DNA of 39,618 nt from Bacteroidales bacterium (GTDB taxonomy: Bacteria > Bacteroidota > Bacteroidia > Bacteroidales > JAADJA01), in contig JAUVJI010000025.1 in assembly GCA_030596605.1 (NCBI GenBank), forward strand, positions 1 through 39,618. The letters are read 5' to 3'. Shown here in pieces: positions 31,658 through 39,618 of the stretch. The position numbers and the translations under genes are program-made. The notes under the pieces are model-generated. The model was not told the DNA's origin. It saw nothing but the letters and a program-made list of their open reading frames with translations, and ran no database searches. Within the stretch, counting starts at the first letter, position 1, and the number at the start of each line of letters is the position of its first letter.

Positions 31658-32437
31658 ATGAAGTTTGGAATTTGCTTGTTAAGTGTCATCCCTTTAAGAA
31701 CAGAGCCATCTGATATGGCTGAAATGGTATCCCAGGTTCAGTTTGGTGAATTGGTAATAATTAATCAGGAGCAAAACAACTGGTTGAATATAAGAATTGT
31801 TTACGATAATTATGAAGGCTGGGTAGATGAAAAGCAGATTGTAGTTATTGATGAATTGGAATTCAACAGGCTTAGTAAAATAAATCCAGTTTTTACAACT
31901 GACCTGGTTGAAGTAATAAGTGTTAAAGACCAAAACCTGGTGATGCCTGTACTTTTTGGAAGTTTGCTATATGATTTAAACAATGGTGAATTCAAAATCA
32001 TGGATCGTACATTTCAATATAGCGGACAGGTTTCAGCCCCAGTATCCAGGATTACATCCTCTGCCATTCTTGAAGATGCCATGCTTTTTCTGAATGCTCC
32101 TTATTTGTGGGGAGGGAAGTCACCTTTCGGAATTGATTGCTCAGGTTTTACACAAATCATTTTTAAGGTCAATGGGGTAGAGCTATTGCGTGATGCAAGC
32201 CAGCAGGCAACACAAGGTGAAACCATTGGTTTATTTGATGAATCACTTCCCGGTGATCTTCTATTTTTCGATAATCCCGAAGGCGAAATAATCCATGTGG
32301 GAATTTTATTAGGGGATCAAAAAATCATTCATGCATCAGGCAAAGTTCGAATTGATGCTATTGATCACCAGGGAATTTACAATATTGATTTTAAAAAATA
32401 CACCCATAATTTAAGACTGATCAAGAGAATCTTGTAA
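31658..32437 (+). CDS. C40 (NlpC/P60) cell-wall peptidase with SH3-like domains
   Basis: A 259-residue protein. Residues 1-125 hold SH3-like segments (VIPLRTEPSDMAEMVSQVQF, GELVIINQEQNNWLNIRI, DNYEGWVDEKQIVV). Residues 135-259 form the NlpC/P60 papain-like domain: APYLWGGKSPFGIDCSGFTQ with catalytic Cys161, LPGDLLFFDN, IIHVGILLGD with His213 and KIIHASGKVRIDAI. These enzymes cut gamma-D-Glu-diaminopimelate bonds in peptidoglycan or its fragments. No signal peptide is present, unlike many cell-wall hydrolases, so a role in recycling imported muropeptides in the cytoplasm is plausible, as in YkfC-type enzymes. It is divergent from the beta-helix lipoprotein gene. Confidence 0.93.
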   Translation: MKFGICLLSVIPLRTEPSDMAEMVSQVQFGELVIINQEQNNWLNIRIVYDNYEGWVDEKQIVVIDELEFNRLSKINPVFTTDLVEVISVKDQNLVMPVLFGSLLYDLNNGEFKIMDRTFQYSGQVSAPVSRITSSAILEDAMLFLNAPYLWGGKSPFGIDCSGFTQIIFKVNGVELLRDASQQATQGETIGLFDESLPGDLLFFDNPEGEIIHVGILLGDQKIIHASGKVRIDAIDHQGIYNIDFKKYTHNLRLIKRIL

Positions 32438-32693
32438 TTTATTCGAGTATTATTAAAATCATTAAATTTTTATAAGAATTGCATTTTGGTATTTATTGCC
32501 CTGGTGATTGTAACACAATTTACAGGCAATCTAAATAACATAAAACTTAAGAATAAATTAACATTTCAAACTACAGCGAATTAAAAGTCAATTCTATATT
32601 TGCAACTGTTTTTGATGAAAAAAAATTTTCAGCACAAACTCACTTGTTTCAATTTTTCAATAAAATGTTAAAAACTTTTTATATTGGAAAAGC

Positions 32694-32701
32694 TAATTTT
32701 G
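32694..32701 (+). promoter_or_regulatory. Candidate -7 element for the Oar-like receptor
   Basis: TAATTTTG fits TAnnTTTG, 55 bases before the ATG at 32757. A second match, TATATTTG, is at 32595-32602. Neither has a clear TTG partner. The 320-base gap 32438-32756 is otherwise AT-rich and empty of genes. Confidence 0.3.
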
Positions 32702-32756
32702 CCTAAAATTGTTAGCAAATTTAAAAATTTAATATTAATCCCTAAAAACAAATTTT

Positions 32757-35700
32757 ATGAGGAAGATTTTACTTAATTTACTAACGTTAACAGCATTTGT
32801 GCTTGTTGCACAGATGGCTTTTGCACAGGTGACTACATCAGGAATAAATGGAAAAGTCACAGATGTTAATGGCGAAGCATTGACAGGTGCAACTATAATC
32901 GCTGTTGAAACACAAACTAATTCGGAGTATGCTACGGTCTCGGATGTAAGCGGGTTTTATTATTTACCCAATATGAATCCTGGCGGACCTTATAAACTTA
33001 CAGTATCTTTTGTTGGTTTTGAGGCATTTGTAAAAAACCAAATTTACCTTACTCTTGGTCAAACCTTAAAGATTAATATAGAATTGAGTGAGACGGCAAC
33101 CGAATTGACCGGAGTAGAAATCATCGCAACTAAAAATGATATGTTTGATGGAAACCGTACCGGGGCAGAAACAGTTATTGACAGGGAGAGGATTAATGCA
33201 ATTCCTTCTATTTCAGGCGACCTGAATGATTTTACCAAACTTACTCCCCAGGCTAATATAGTTGGTAATGGTATTTCTATTGCAGGTAGCAATAACAGGT
33301 ATAACTCTGTTATGATTGACGGTACAATAAATAATGATGTTTTCGGACTTGCCGCAAATGGGATGAATGGAGGCCAAACCGGAATATCTGCCATTAGTTA
33401 TGAAGCTATAGATCAGATTCAGGTTGTAATTGCTCCCTACGATGTAAGAATGAGTGGATTTGCAGGCGGTGGTATTAATGCCGTTACAAAAAGAGGTACA
33501 AATGAATTCCATGGATCCGCTTATTTTAAATATCGTGATCCAACTTTTGCCGGTTCAACTCCTGGTGATGTTGAAAATGAAGAACGTGAAAAACTACCCG
33601 ATTTTACAGCCACGACATATGGTTTGACCCTTGGAGGTCCCATCATTAAGGATAAGTTGTTCTTTTTCGTTAATGCAGAATTTCAAAAAGATGAGACACC
33701 TCAACCTTTTGACTTTGCTGATTATACAGGAGCTTCAACAGAAGCTGAATTGAACGATTTAGCCGAATTACTCAGAAATGAATATGGATATGATCCAGGT
33801 GGATTCTTAAACAATACCCGCGAATTAAATGGCAGGAAGATTTTAGCACGCTTGGATTATAATATTAATAGAAACCATAAGTTAATGGTACGATACCAGT
33901 ATGTTTTTGGTGAATCAATTGGGCCAATTCAAACAAATAAAGATGATATTTATTTTTATAATTCCGGTGTTCAGTTCCCCTCAACAACACATACTGCTGC
34001 CATTGAACTTAAGAGCATTTTCGGATCACAATACTCAAATAACCTGAAAATCGGGTTAACAGCAGTTAATGATGACAGGAATGTAATGGGAGATAAATTC
34101 CCCGGAATAACAATTGATGATGGAAGTGGAACTATACATCTTGGAGGTGAAATATACTCTACCGGTAACCAGCTTAATCAGAAAATATTTACACTAACTG
34201 ATAATTTTCAAATTTATAAAGGAAGACATGCGATTACTGTAGGTACACATAATGAGTTTTATAACATATATAATCTTTTTATGAGAAGGGCATACGGTGA
34301 TTATGCATTTGATAGTGTAAGCGGATTTATGCAAGGTGATCCTTCATCATATTATCGAATTGGATATTCACTGGTTGATGATGTGAGAGGTGATGGATCT
34401 GCAGCTGCGGCAGATTTTAATGCTTTTCAATTTGGATTCTATGTACAGGATGAATTTCAGGCTACTTCCAACCTTAAGATTACCGGTGGATTAAGATTAG
34501 ATATTCCGATGTTTATGGATGATCCTGTTGAAAGGCCCGGATTTAATGATACGACGATTGCCAAACTTGAGCAGTATTATGATTTGAAAGGTGCGAAATC
34601 CGGTTCTATGCCAAAATCTCAACTTTTATGGTCGCCCAGAGTAGGTTTCAACTGGGATATATCCGGCGATGCATCCTTCCAGCTTCGTGGAGGAACAGGC
34701 ATATTTACTTCCAGGATTCCATTTGTATGGCCGGCAGGATCTTATACCAATAATGGAATGATGATAGGGGATTATAAAGATTATGGTGCACCTTTCAACC
34801 CTGACTGGGAGAATCAGCCTGTTGGAGGAGATGATGCACCTTCGGGAAGTCAGATTGACCTTTATGCTGAAGATTTTAAATTTCCCCAAGTTTGGAGATC
34901 TAACATAGCTGTTGATTATAAGTTGCCGGGTGATGTTATTGCTACAGTTGAATTTATTTATACAAAAACTATAAATAATGTGTTATGGAAAGATGTCAAT
35001 ATCAAACCACCCTGGGATAGTGCAACAGGAACACCTGATAACAGGCCACTCTATAATACTTATAAAAATGGTATCGAAGATGAATATGGCCAGATCATGC
35101 TGGGTGATAATACAAATGAAGGCTACACTTACAATATTACAACTCAGTTGCGTAAACAGTTTGATTTTGGATTGTTTGCAAGTTTAGCATATACTTATGG
35201 AAAAGCAGAATCTGTTTTTGATGGCACCAGCTCACAAAACTCCTCACAATGGAATTACCTTGTAAGTAGCCCTGTCCCTCGTAATGAAGCACAGCTTGCT
35301 ATTTCCGACTTTGATCTCGGTCATCGAATTGTAAGCCTGGTTTCTTATAGAATTGAATATGCAAATCATTTGGCTACCAGTGTTGCCTTATACTATAATG
35401 GACAAACCGGCAGACCGTTTTCATACATTTATGATGATTATAGAGGCAATTTCACCAATGAAGCTTACAAGGGCCCTCAGTTAATATATATCCCAGAAAA
35501 CCAATCAGACATTATTCTTGTAGAGAATAATGATGGTTTGACGCCTGAAGATCAGTGGATTGAACTTGATGCTTTCATTCAACAGGATAAGTATTTATCA
35601 GAACACAGAGGTGAATATGCTACCAGAAATGCGTCTCGTTTACCCTGGACAAATATTTTTGACTTAAAGATCGCCCAGGATATATTTTATAAGACTGGTA

Positions 35701-35954
35701 CATACAAACATACACTTCAGCTTACGTTTGATATATTCAATTTTGGAAATTTGTTGTACAAAGACTGGGGAAGAAGATATACAGTTTCGAACAATAATAT
35801 TGGACTCATTGATTTCGAAGGTTTTCAGGAAGATGGTACAACTCCTGAATTTTCATTTACCAGGCCAGCAGATGATGAACCCTGGTATCTGGATGATTCA
35901 GGACTCTATAGTTCAAGATGGCAAGGTATGATTGGTATCAGATATAAATTCTAA
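32757..35954 (+). CDS. Oar-like TonB-dependent outer-membrane receptor
   Basis: A 1065-residue outer-membrane protein. Signal peptide (residues 1-23, ends AQMAFAQ), a carboxypeptidase-regulatory-like domain (28-110: GINGKVTDVNGEALTGATII...VSDVSGFYYLPNM), then an Oar-type plug with IDRERINAIPSISGDLNDFT, ISIAGSNNRYNSVMIDGTIN, IDQIQVVIAPYDVRMSGFAG and GGINAVTKRGTNEFHGSAYF. The remainder is a large beta barrel ending WQGMIGIRYKF. Oar-like receptors lack the classical siderophore-type plug and are linked to export or signalling proteins in myxobacteria; ligand here is unknown. It is a single-gene unit with a strong terminator, facing the two lipoproteins on the opposite strand. Confidence 0.93.
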   Translation: MRKILLNLLTLTAFVLVAQMAFAQVTTSGINGKVTDVNGEALTGATIIAVETQTNSEYATVSDVSGFYYLPNMNPGGPYKLTVSFVGFEAFVKNQIYLTLGQTLKINIELSETATELTGVEIIATKNDMFDGNRTGAETVIDRERINAIPSISGDLNDFTKLTPQANIVGNGISIAGSNNRYNSVMIDGTINNDVFGLAANGMNGGQTGISAISYEAIDQIQVVIAPYDVRMSGFAGGGINAVTKRGTNEFHGSAYFKYRDPTFAGSTPGDVENEEREKLPDFTATTYGLTLGGPIIKDKLFFFVNAEFQKDETPQPFDFADYTGASTEAELNDLAELLRNEYGYDPGGFLNNTRELNGRKILARLDYNINRNHKLMVRYQYVFGESIGPIQTNKDDIYFYNSGVQFPSTTHTAAIELKSIFGSQYSNNLKIGLTAVNDDRNVMGDKFPGITIDDGSGTIHLGGEIYSTGNQLNQKIFTLTDNFQIYKGRHAITVGTHNEFYNIYNLFMRRAYGDYAFDSVSGFMQGDPSSYYRIGYSLVDDVRGDGSAAAADFNAFQFGFYVQDEFQATSNLKITGGLRLDIPMFMDDPVERPGFNDTTIAKLEQYYDLKGAKSGSMPKSQLLWSPRVGFNWDISGDASFQLRGGTGIFTSRIPFVWPAGSYTNNGMMIGDYKDYGAPFNPDWENQPVGGDDAPSGSQIDLYAEDFKFPQVWRSNIAVDYKLPGDVIATVEFIYTKTINNVLWKDVNIKPPWDSATGTPDNRPLYNTYKNGIEDEYGQIMLGDNTNEGYTYNITTQLRKQFDFGLFASLAYTYGKAESVFDGTSSQNSSQWNYLVSSPVPRNEAQLAISDFDLGHRIVSLVSYRIEYANHLATSVALYYNGQTGRPFSYIYDDYRGNFTNEAYKGPQLIYIPENQSDIILVENNDGLTPEDQWIELDAFIQQDKYLSEHRGEYATRNASRLPWTNIFDLKIAQDIFYKTGTYKHTLQLTFDIFNFGNLLYKDWGRRYTVSNNNIGLIDFEGFQEDGTTPEFSFTRPADDEPWYLDDSGLYSSRWQGMIGIRYKF

Positions 35955-35969
35955 TTAAAGAAATTCAAA

Positions 35970-36002
35970 AAAAAAGCCACAGCGTTCAACTGTGGCTTTT
36001 TT
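35970..36002. terminator. Bidirectional terminator between the Oar-like receptor and the lipoprotein pair
   Basis: Stem AAAAAAGCCACAG (35970-35982) with its complement at 35990-36002 and a 7-base loop; A-run and T-run flank the GC core. It serves both converging units. Confidence 0.92.
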
Positions 36003-36021
36003 ATAAATAAATTAAGTTATC

Positions 36022-36975
36022 TTATTTTACTACCTTCAAGTCGTAAGTAATAGTACTCAAGCCATTGTTAGCGCCAGGATCAACGGCAGTAACTTTAATA
36101 AATCCGTAAAGACCAATATGAGTTTCAAATGCAATAATATCACCTACAGCAAATCCACCTGGATTTGATTGCAATTCACTGAAAAAGTCATCAACAAAAG
36201 TGAGATTTGCATTATTTATCATTACAACCAATTGATTATCATTCTCAATAAAGTTATAATCATCGGGAGTATAATCGGTTTTTGCAAACCTGGTTTGATT
36301 TCTGTTGTTGGCATCCCAGTCTCCTATTGAAGGATATACTGTCTCTACAATAGTATCGCTTGGAGACATTAAAGTATGTCCCCAAGAAGCACCATCAAAA
36401 TATACCCAGTCTATTTTAGATTGTATTGAATCAATACCGGCATCAGCAATACTATAAGTTTCACCGGTAATTGAAGCGAAAGAACTATTGGTGGGGCTAT
36501 CCCATGAGCCGAGAGAAATTCCGGTATAAACATTTATACCCGGATCTACTAAAACGGTGGTAACGGTGAAACTAATGGTTGTAGTTTTGTTATTCTTATC
36601 TGTGACAGTGCAACTAAAGTCCTCCATTCCAACATTCGGATTTGCTGCTGTAATTTTTTCGTAAGTGAAATTACTGCTGCTAAACGCCGAGTCAAGTATT
36701 ACTTCAGTTGAGATTACTTCATATACCCGCTCAATATAGATGTTTTTCAGGTCTTTGTTAGATTCAGATTTAGCTGTAATCCCAAAAACCATTTGTTCCC
36801 CAACGGTTAAAGTTATATCTCCATCAACATATGCCTTTCCCGTGCCTTGATGTATGCCTCCCAGAAACGAAATACTGGGTGGGTTCATTTCTTCCGGATC
36901 TTCGTCTGTGCTACACGACATAAATATAAATCCTGTTAAAAACAGAATGATCATTAAATAATTTAATTTTTTCAT
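36022..36975 (-). CDS. Lipoprotein of unknown function, paralog A
   Basis: A 317-residue lipoprotein with lipobox Cys21 (FIFMSC), an acidic linker (STDEDPEEMNPP), then a beta-rich body that I do not recognise. It is clearly paralogous to the upstream gene along its whole length: YVDGDITLTVGEQMVFGITA against YVDGDVTLSANSTFVVGITA, a conserved FxVTT segment, a GS(W/Y) strand after it, and a C-terminal GDIIAFETHIGLYGFIKVTA against DDVLMFETVDGKTGFIRVNS. Probably surface or periplasmic. It starts 6 bases after the stop of paralog B, so both are one transcript. Confidence 0.83.
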   Translation of the reverse strand: MKKLNYLMIILFLTGFIFMSCSTDEDPEEMNPPSISFLGGIHQGTGKAYVDGDITLTVGEQMVFGITAKSESNKDLKNIYIERVYEVISTEVILDSAFSSSNFTYEKITAANPNVGMEDFSCTVTDKNNKTTTISFTVTTVLVDPGINVYTGISLGSWDSPTNSSFASITGETYSIADAGIDSIQSKIDWVYFDGASWGHTLMSPSDTIVETVYPSIGDWDANNRNQTRFAKTDYTPDDYNFIENDNQLVVMINNANLTFVDDFFSELQSNPGGFAVGDIIAFETHIGLYGFIKVTAVDPGANNGLSTITYDLKVVK

Positions 36976-36981
36976 ACTTAA

Positions 36982-37869
36982 TTATTTTTGCATTTTTATA
37001 TCAATATTGATTTTATCACCTTTAGCAGGGAAACTATTAACCCTGATAAATCCTGTTTTACCATCAACTGTTTCGAACATTAATACATCATCAACTGCAA
37101 TATCATTCACTTCATTTACTGCACCTGGGACATTAGGAAAAAAATAAGTATCACCAATGGCATCGAATTCAGCTGAAGAAATGTTCGCAATCTCAATTTC
37201 TGTGTTATTCAAAGGAAACCAGCTGCCGATATTAAATACAGTTATCACATTTTGAGCTGCAGGAGCTGCAATCGTATTCAATGTTGAATTCCCTTTAAAA
37301 AAGGCGAAATCAATAATACCCGGATTTACTGCTGCATCATCCTTAAAATAAACCATGTCGGTTGAAGTGGCATAAAAACTTCCGAAATCATCATCATTGT
37401 ATGATCCCATTGTAACATTTAGATTCACTTTAACGGAATCTCCAACAAATTCAGTGGTTACGATAAATGATAATTGTTTTTTATTCCCGTCTTTATCTTC
37501 AATTGTAAAAATCCAAACTTCTTCACCTAAACCGGCACTCGTTGGAAACACTAAGTTTGCATCGAATGCATTTTCACTGAATGTTGAATCATAAATTACC
37601 GTGTTATCATTCTCAAACTTGCTTGTAACTTCCAGGTTAATAAGATCTTTTCCTGAGTTGGATTGAGCTGTAATTCCTACTACAAATGTCGAATTAGCTG
37701 ATAAAGTAACATCACCATCAACATAATCAACTCCGGGAGAAAATTCACCTCCTTTAAAATTCATGGTCGGGGTTTCATCAATTGGATCATCCTCTTCATC
37801 ACTACAAGAGGTAAATATTAAACCGGCTACTAATAACAAGCCTAACAAATAACTTAATTTTTTCATCAT
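36982..37869 (-). CDS. Lipoprotein of unknown function, paralog B
   Basis: A 295-residue lipoprotein with lipobox Cys22 (LIFTSC) and an acidic linker (SDEEDDPIDETP). The body has an Ig-like first half (about 35-140, ending KKQLSFIVTTEF) and a second half with MGSYNDDDFGSFYATSTDMV and GIIDFAFFKG. It is the first gene of the pair, preceded by the best-matching promoter of the window, which suggests good expression. Function not recognised. The likely history is tandem duplication followed by divergence, since the similarity is spread over the whole chain but is modest. Confidence 0.84.
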   Translation of the reverse strand: MMKKLSYLLGLLLVAGLIFTSCSDEEDDPIDETPTMNFKGGEFSPGVDYVDGDVTLSANSTFVVGITAQSNSGKDLINLEVTSKFENDNTVIYDSTFSENAFDANLVFPTSAGLGEEVWIFTIEDKDGNKKQLSFIVTTEFVGDSVKVNLNVTMGSYNDDDFGSFYATSTDMVYFKDDAAVNPGIIDFAFFKGNSTLNTIAAPAAQNVITVFNIGSWFPLNNTEIEIANISSAEFDAIGDTYFFPNVPGAVNEVNDIAVDDVLMFETVDGKTGFIRVNSFPAKGDKINIDIKMQK

Positions 37870-37913
37870 TTAATTTTTAAATTAATAATTATGTACTTAT
37901 TCAAAATCGGCTG

Positions 37914-37944
37914 CAAAAGTAAATAAATATTTTTCCAAGCCAAA
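37914..37944 (-). promoter_or_regulatory. Bacteroidota-type promoter for the lipoprotein pair
   Basis: Minus-strand TTTG (plus-strand CAAA at 37941-37944), 19-base spacer, TACTTTTG (plus-strand CAAAAGTA at 37914-37921), with a 44-base leader to the ATG at 37869. It is the fullest match to the consensus in this window. Confidence 0.68.
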
Positions 37945-38022
37945 TTTTCCTAATGTGGAACGTTGATATTTTAATATTAGTATCAATAATAGATGATTGT
38001 AATCATTGTGAGGTTGCGTTGC

Positions 38023-38673
38023 TCAGTTATTTGCTTTTTTAGTTAATAAGGGTACAAATCGAAAAGTACCATGATCCTCTTCTATATAGTTGATTTCATC
38101 GGTTTTAATAATTCTTTTCATATTCTGGATACCGGATCCAACGGGGATTACAATAATTCCACCGGGCTTAAGCTGATCAATTAAATCATCCGGTAGGGTA
38201 GGAGCGCCTGCTGTTACAAGTATTTTATCAAAGGGAGCCTCATTGGGCATTCCTTTATAGCCATCCCCATAACTAAATAATTTTGGCTTATAACCCAGTT
38301 CCGGTAAAAGATTCTTTGTTTTTAAATACAAATTTTTTTGTCTCTCAATCGTATAAACACGTCCCCCCATTTCCATTAAAATACATGCCTGGTAGCCTGA
38401 ACCTGTGCCGATTTCAAGAATTTTATCGCCTTTTTTTACTTTAAGCAATTCAGTTTGAAATGCTACCGTATAAGGCTGTGAAATTGTTTGCCCTGAACCA
38501 ATGGGGAAAGGTTTATCTTCATAAGCAAAAGCAAGAAAAGAGGAATCCATAAACAAATGTCGCGGAACAGTTTCAATAGCTTCTAATACAGCTTCATCCT
38601 GTATGCCTTTACTTCTGATGAGATCAACCAATTGTTTTCTTAAGCCTTTATGTTTATATGTGTCTTGAACCAT
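38023..38673 (-). CDS. pcm: Protein-L-isoaspartate O-methyltransferase
   Basis: A 216-residue SAM-dependent enzyme that methylates L-isoaspartyl residues in aged proteins to start their repair. Seen: VPRHLFMDSSFLAFAYEDKP, IGSGQTISQPYTVAFQTELL (substrate-binding), ILEIGTGSGYQACILMEMGG (SAM motif I), YTIERQKNLYLKTKNLL, and DKILVTAGAPTLPDDLIDQL (post-motif region). Length and motifs are normal. It is divergent from the Gfo/Idh/MocA gene with about 170 bases between. Confidence 0.96.
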   Translation of the reverse strand: MVQDTYKHKGLRKQLVDLIRSKGIQDEAVLEAIETVPRHLFMDSSFLAFAYEDKPFPIGSGQTISQPYTVAFQTELLKVKKGDKILEIGTGSGYQACILMEMGGRVYTIERQKNLYLKTKNLLPELGYKPKLFSYGDGYKGMPNEAPFDKILVTAGAPTLPDDLIDQLKPGGIIVIPVGSGIQNMKRIIKTDEINYIEEDHGTFRFVPLLTKKANN

Positions 38674-38803
38674 CTAAATTTGCATGTATTTTTTAACCGT
38701 ATTGAGTAACAATCTGTTTTGTAACAATTTGCCCAAATTATTAATTAACCGGCAATCGTTTATAAGTGTACTAAAATTATTACGAAAATAATAAATCAGC
38801 CCA

Positions 38804-38811
38804 TATCTTTG
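38804..38811 (+). promoter_or_regulatory. Candidate -7 element for the Gfo/Idh/MocA gene
   Basis: TATCTTTG fits TAnnTTTG, 35 bases before the ATG at 38847. No clear TTG partner is seen. Confidence 0.35.
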
Positions 38812-38846
38812 TCATATTATTTGAAACTTAATTAAATTTTTTTATC

Positions 38847-39618
38847 ATGTTAAGAATAGGTGTACTGGGAGCTGGCCATCTTGGTAAAATTCATATAAAA
38901 TGTATCCAGGAATCGGATAAATATCATCTTGCAGGATTTTATGATCCAGATGAAGCAATTGCTACAGAAGTTGAAAAGAACTTTAACATTACAAAATTCC
39001 AGGATATTCAAAGTGTTATTGATAATGTAGATGTTGTGGATATTGTTACCCCAACAATTTCCCATTTCGATTGTGCTTCGAAAGCGCTCAAAGGATTTAA
39101 ACATGTATTCATTGAAAAGCCAATTGTTAATACACCGGAAGAAGCCAAGCAGTTGATTTCTCTTGCAGGCGAAGCCGAAGTCAAAGTACAGGTCGGACAT
39201 GTGGAACGTTTTAATCCCGCCTTCACAGCTGCACAACCTTACTTTAAGCACCCTTTATTTATAGAAACACACAGGTTAGCTCAATTTAATCCCCGAGGAA
39301 CAGATGTGCCGGTAATTCTTGATTTAATGATTCATGATATTGATATTGTTTTAAGTGTTGTTAAATCCAATATTAAAAGAATCAGCGCCAGCGGGGTTCC
39401 GGTTGTGAGCGATACACCTGATATTGCAAATGCCAGGCTTGAATTTGACAATGGATGTGTGGCAAATCTAACTGCCAGCCGGATTTCAATGAAGAACATG
39501 AGGAAATCAAGATTTTTTCAAAATAATGCATACATCGCTGTCGATTTTCTTGATAAAAAAGTTGAAATTTTAAGGTTGGAAAAAATAGATGATCCTGAAA
39601 ATGCCGATCCTCTTGCCA
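38847..39618 (+). CDS. Gfo/Idh/MocA family oxidoreductase, cut by the window end
   Basis: An open frame from the ATG at 38847 runs to the last base without a stop; 257 codons are visible. The Rossmann N-terminus reads MLRIGVLGAGHLGKIHIKCI, followed by VDIVTPTISHFDCASKAL and HVFIEKPIVNTPEEAKQLI, the EKP signature with the catalytic Lys. The second domain begins QVGHVERFNPAF and has VILDLMIHDIDIVLSVV, where the DxxxHDxD pattern supplies substrate-site residues. Such NAD(P)-dependent enzymes oxidise or reduce sugars and related molecules. The GHVERFNPA stretch resembles nucleotide-sugar dehydrogenase members, but the substrate is uncertain. The C-terminal part is beyond the window. Confidence 0.9.
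   Translation, partial: MLRIGVLGAGHLGKIHIKCIQESDKYHLAGFYDPDEAIATEVEKNFNITKFQDIQSVIDNVDVVDIVTPTISHFDCASKALKGFKHVFIEKPIVNTPEEAKQLISLAGEAEVKVQVGHVERFNPAFTAAQPYFKHPLFIETHRLAQFNPRGTDVPVILDLMIHDIDIVLSVVKSNIKRISASGVPVVSDTPDIANARLEFDNGCVANLTASRISMKNMRKSRFFQNNAYIAVDFLDKKVEILRLEKIDDPENADPLA

Noticed and set aside
38850..39251. A 133-codon minus-strand open frame near the right edge
   Set aside because: It is antisense to the Gfo/Idh/MocA gene, whose plus-strand frame has clear family motifs and simply lacks a stop inside the window.

Overview
The window looks like a chromosomal segment of a member of the Bacteroidota, probably an environmental Bacteroidales/Marinilabiliales-type organism. The reasons are an AT-rich sequence, upstream sites matching the Bacteroidota sigma pattern (TTG or TTTG, usually 19 bases, TAnnTTTG), little Shine-Dalgarno signal, many lipoproteins with short SC-type lipoboxes, two TonB-dependent outer-membrane receptors (one Oar-like), and Bacteroidota-typical gene sets: an NrnA-FKBP-FKBP cluster beside ndk, and serC-serA-DUF1015.

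Layout. 1-610: a 3' gene fragment, possibly a transposase end, and a small basic ORF. 635-3476 (minus): a citDE-citF citrate lyase operon with a fused CitD-CitE protein and two perfect palindromes in the gap before citF. 3690-6863 (plus): a DUF5011-type lipoprotein, an LtaS/MdoB-like sulfatase-fold membrane enzyme and a DagK-type lipid kinase. 6919-10405 (minus): a tight nrnA-FKBP-FKBP-sucC operon. 10696: ndk. 11196: an XRE regulator with a 700-base upstream region holding repeated TGTAAA boxes. 12315-16290 (minus): serC, serA of the Lys type, a four-helix-bundle protein and DUF1015. 16501-18223 (plus): a LuxC-family acyl-CoA reductase and an SGNH hydrolase. 18230 (minus): a GT87-like membrane glycosyltransferase. 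19454-19989: a gene graveyard with a dockerin-like C-terminal remnant and short repeats. 19990-22392 (minus): a TonB receptor, divergent from mnmH and a cysteine desulfurase-SelD fusion (22489-25741), which together form a selenium module for 2-selenouridine in tRNA. 25742-26500: a small unit carrying a GxxExxY (PD-(D/E)XK) gene between 31-bp inverted repeats. 26544-32437: a small membrane protein, a UvrD/PcrA helicase, a Gly-rich secreted peptide, a beta-helix lipoprotein and an NlpC/P60 hydrolase. 32757-35954: the Oar-like receptor. 36022-37869 (minus): two tandem paralogous lipoproteins. 38023: pcm. 38847 to the end: a Gfo/Idh/MocA oxidoreductase cut by the window edge.

Most genes are housekeeping or envelope functions. 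The best candidates for something new are the inverted-repeat-bounded GxxExxY unit, whose inner hairpin sequence recurs without the gene at 19864-19960, and a two-copy hairpin family (CGTCTGACCACT arms, identical 23-base loop length) just downstream of ndk and of the SelD fusion. No tRNA, rRNA, CRISPR array or complete insertion sequence was seen.
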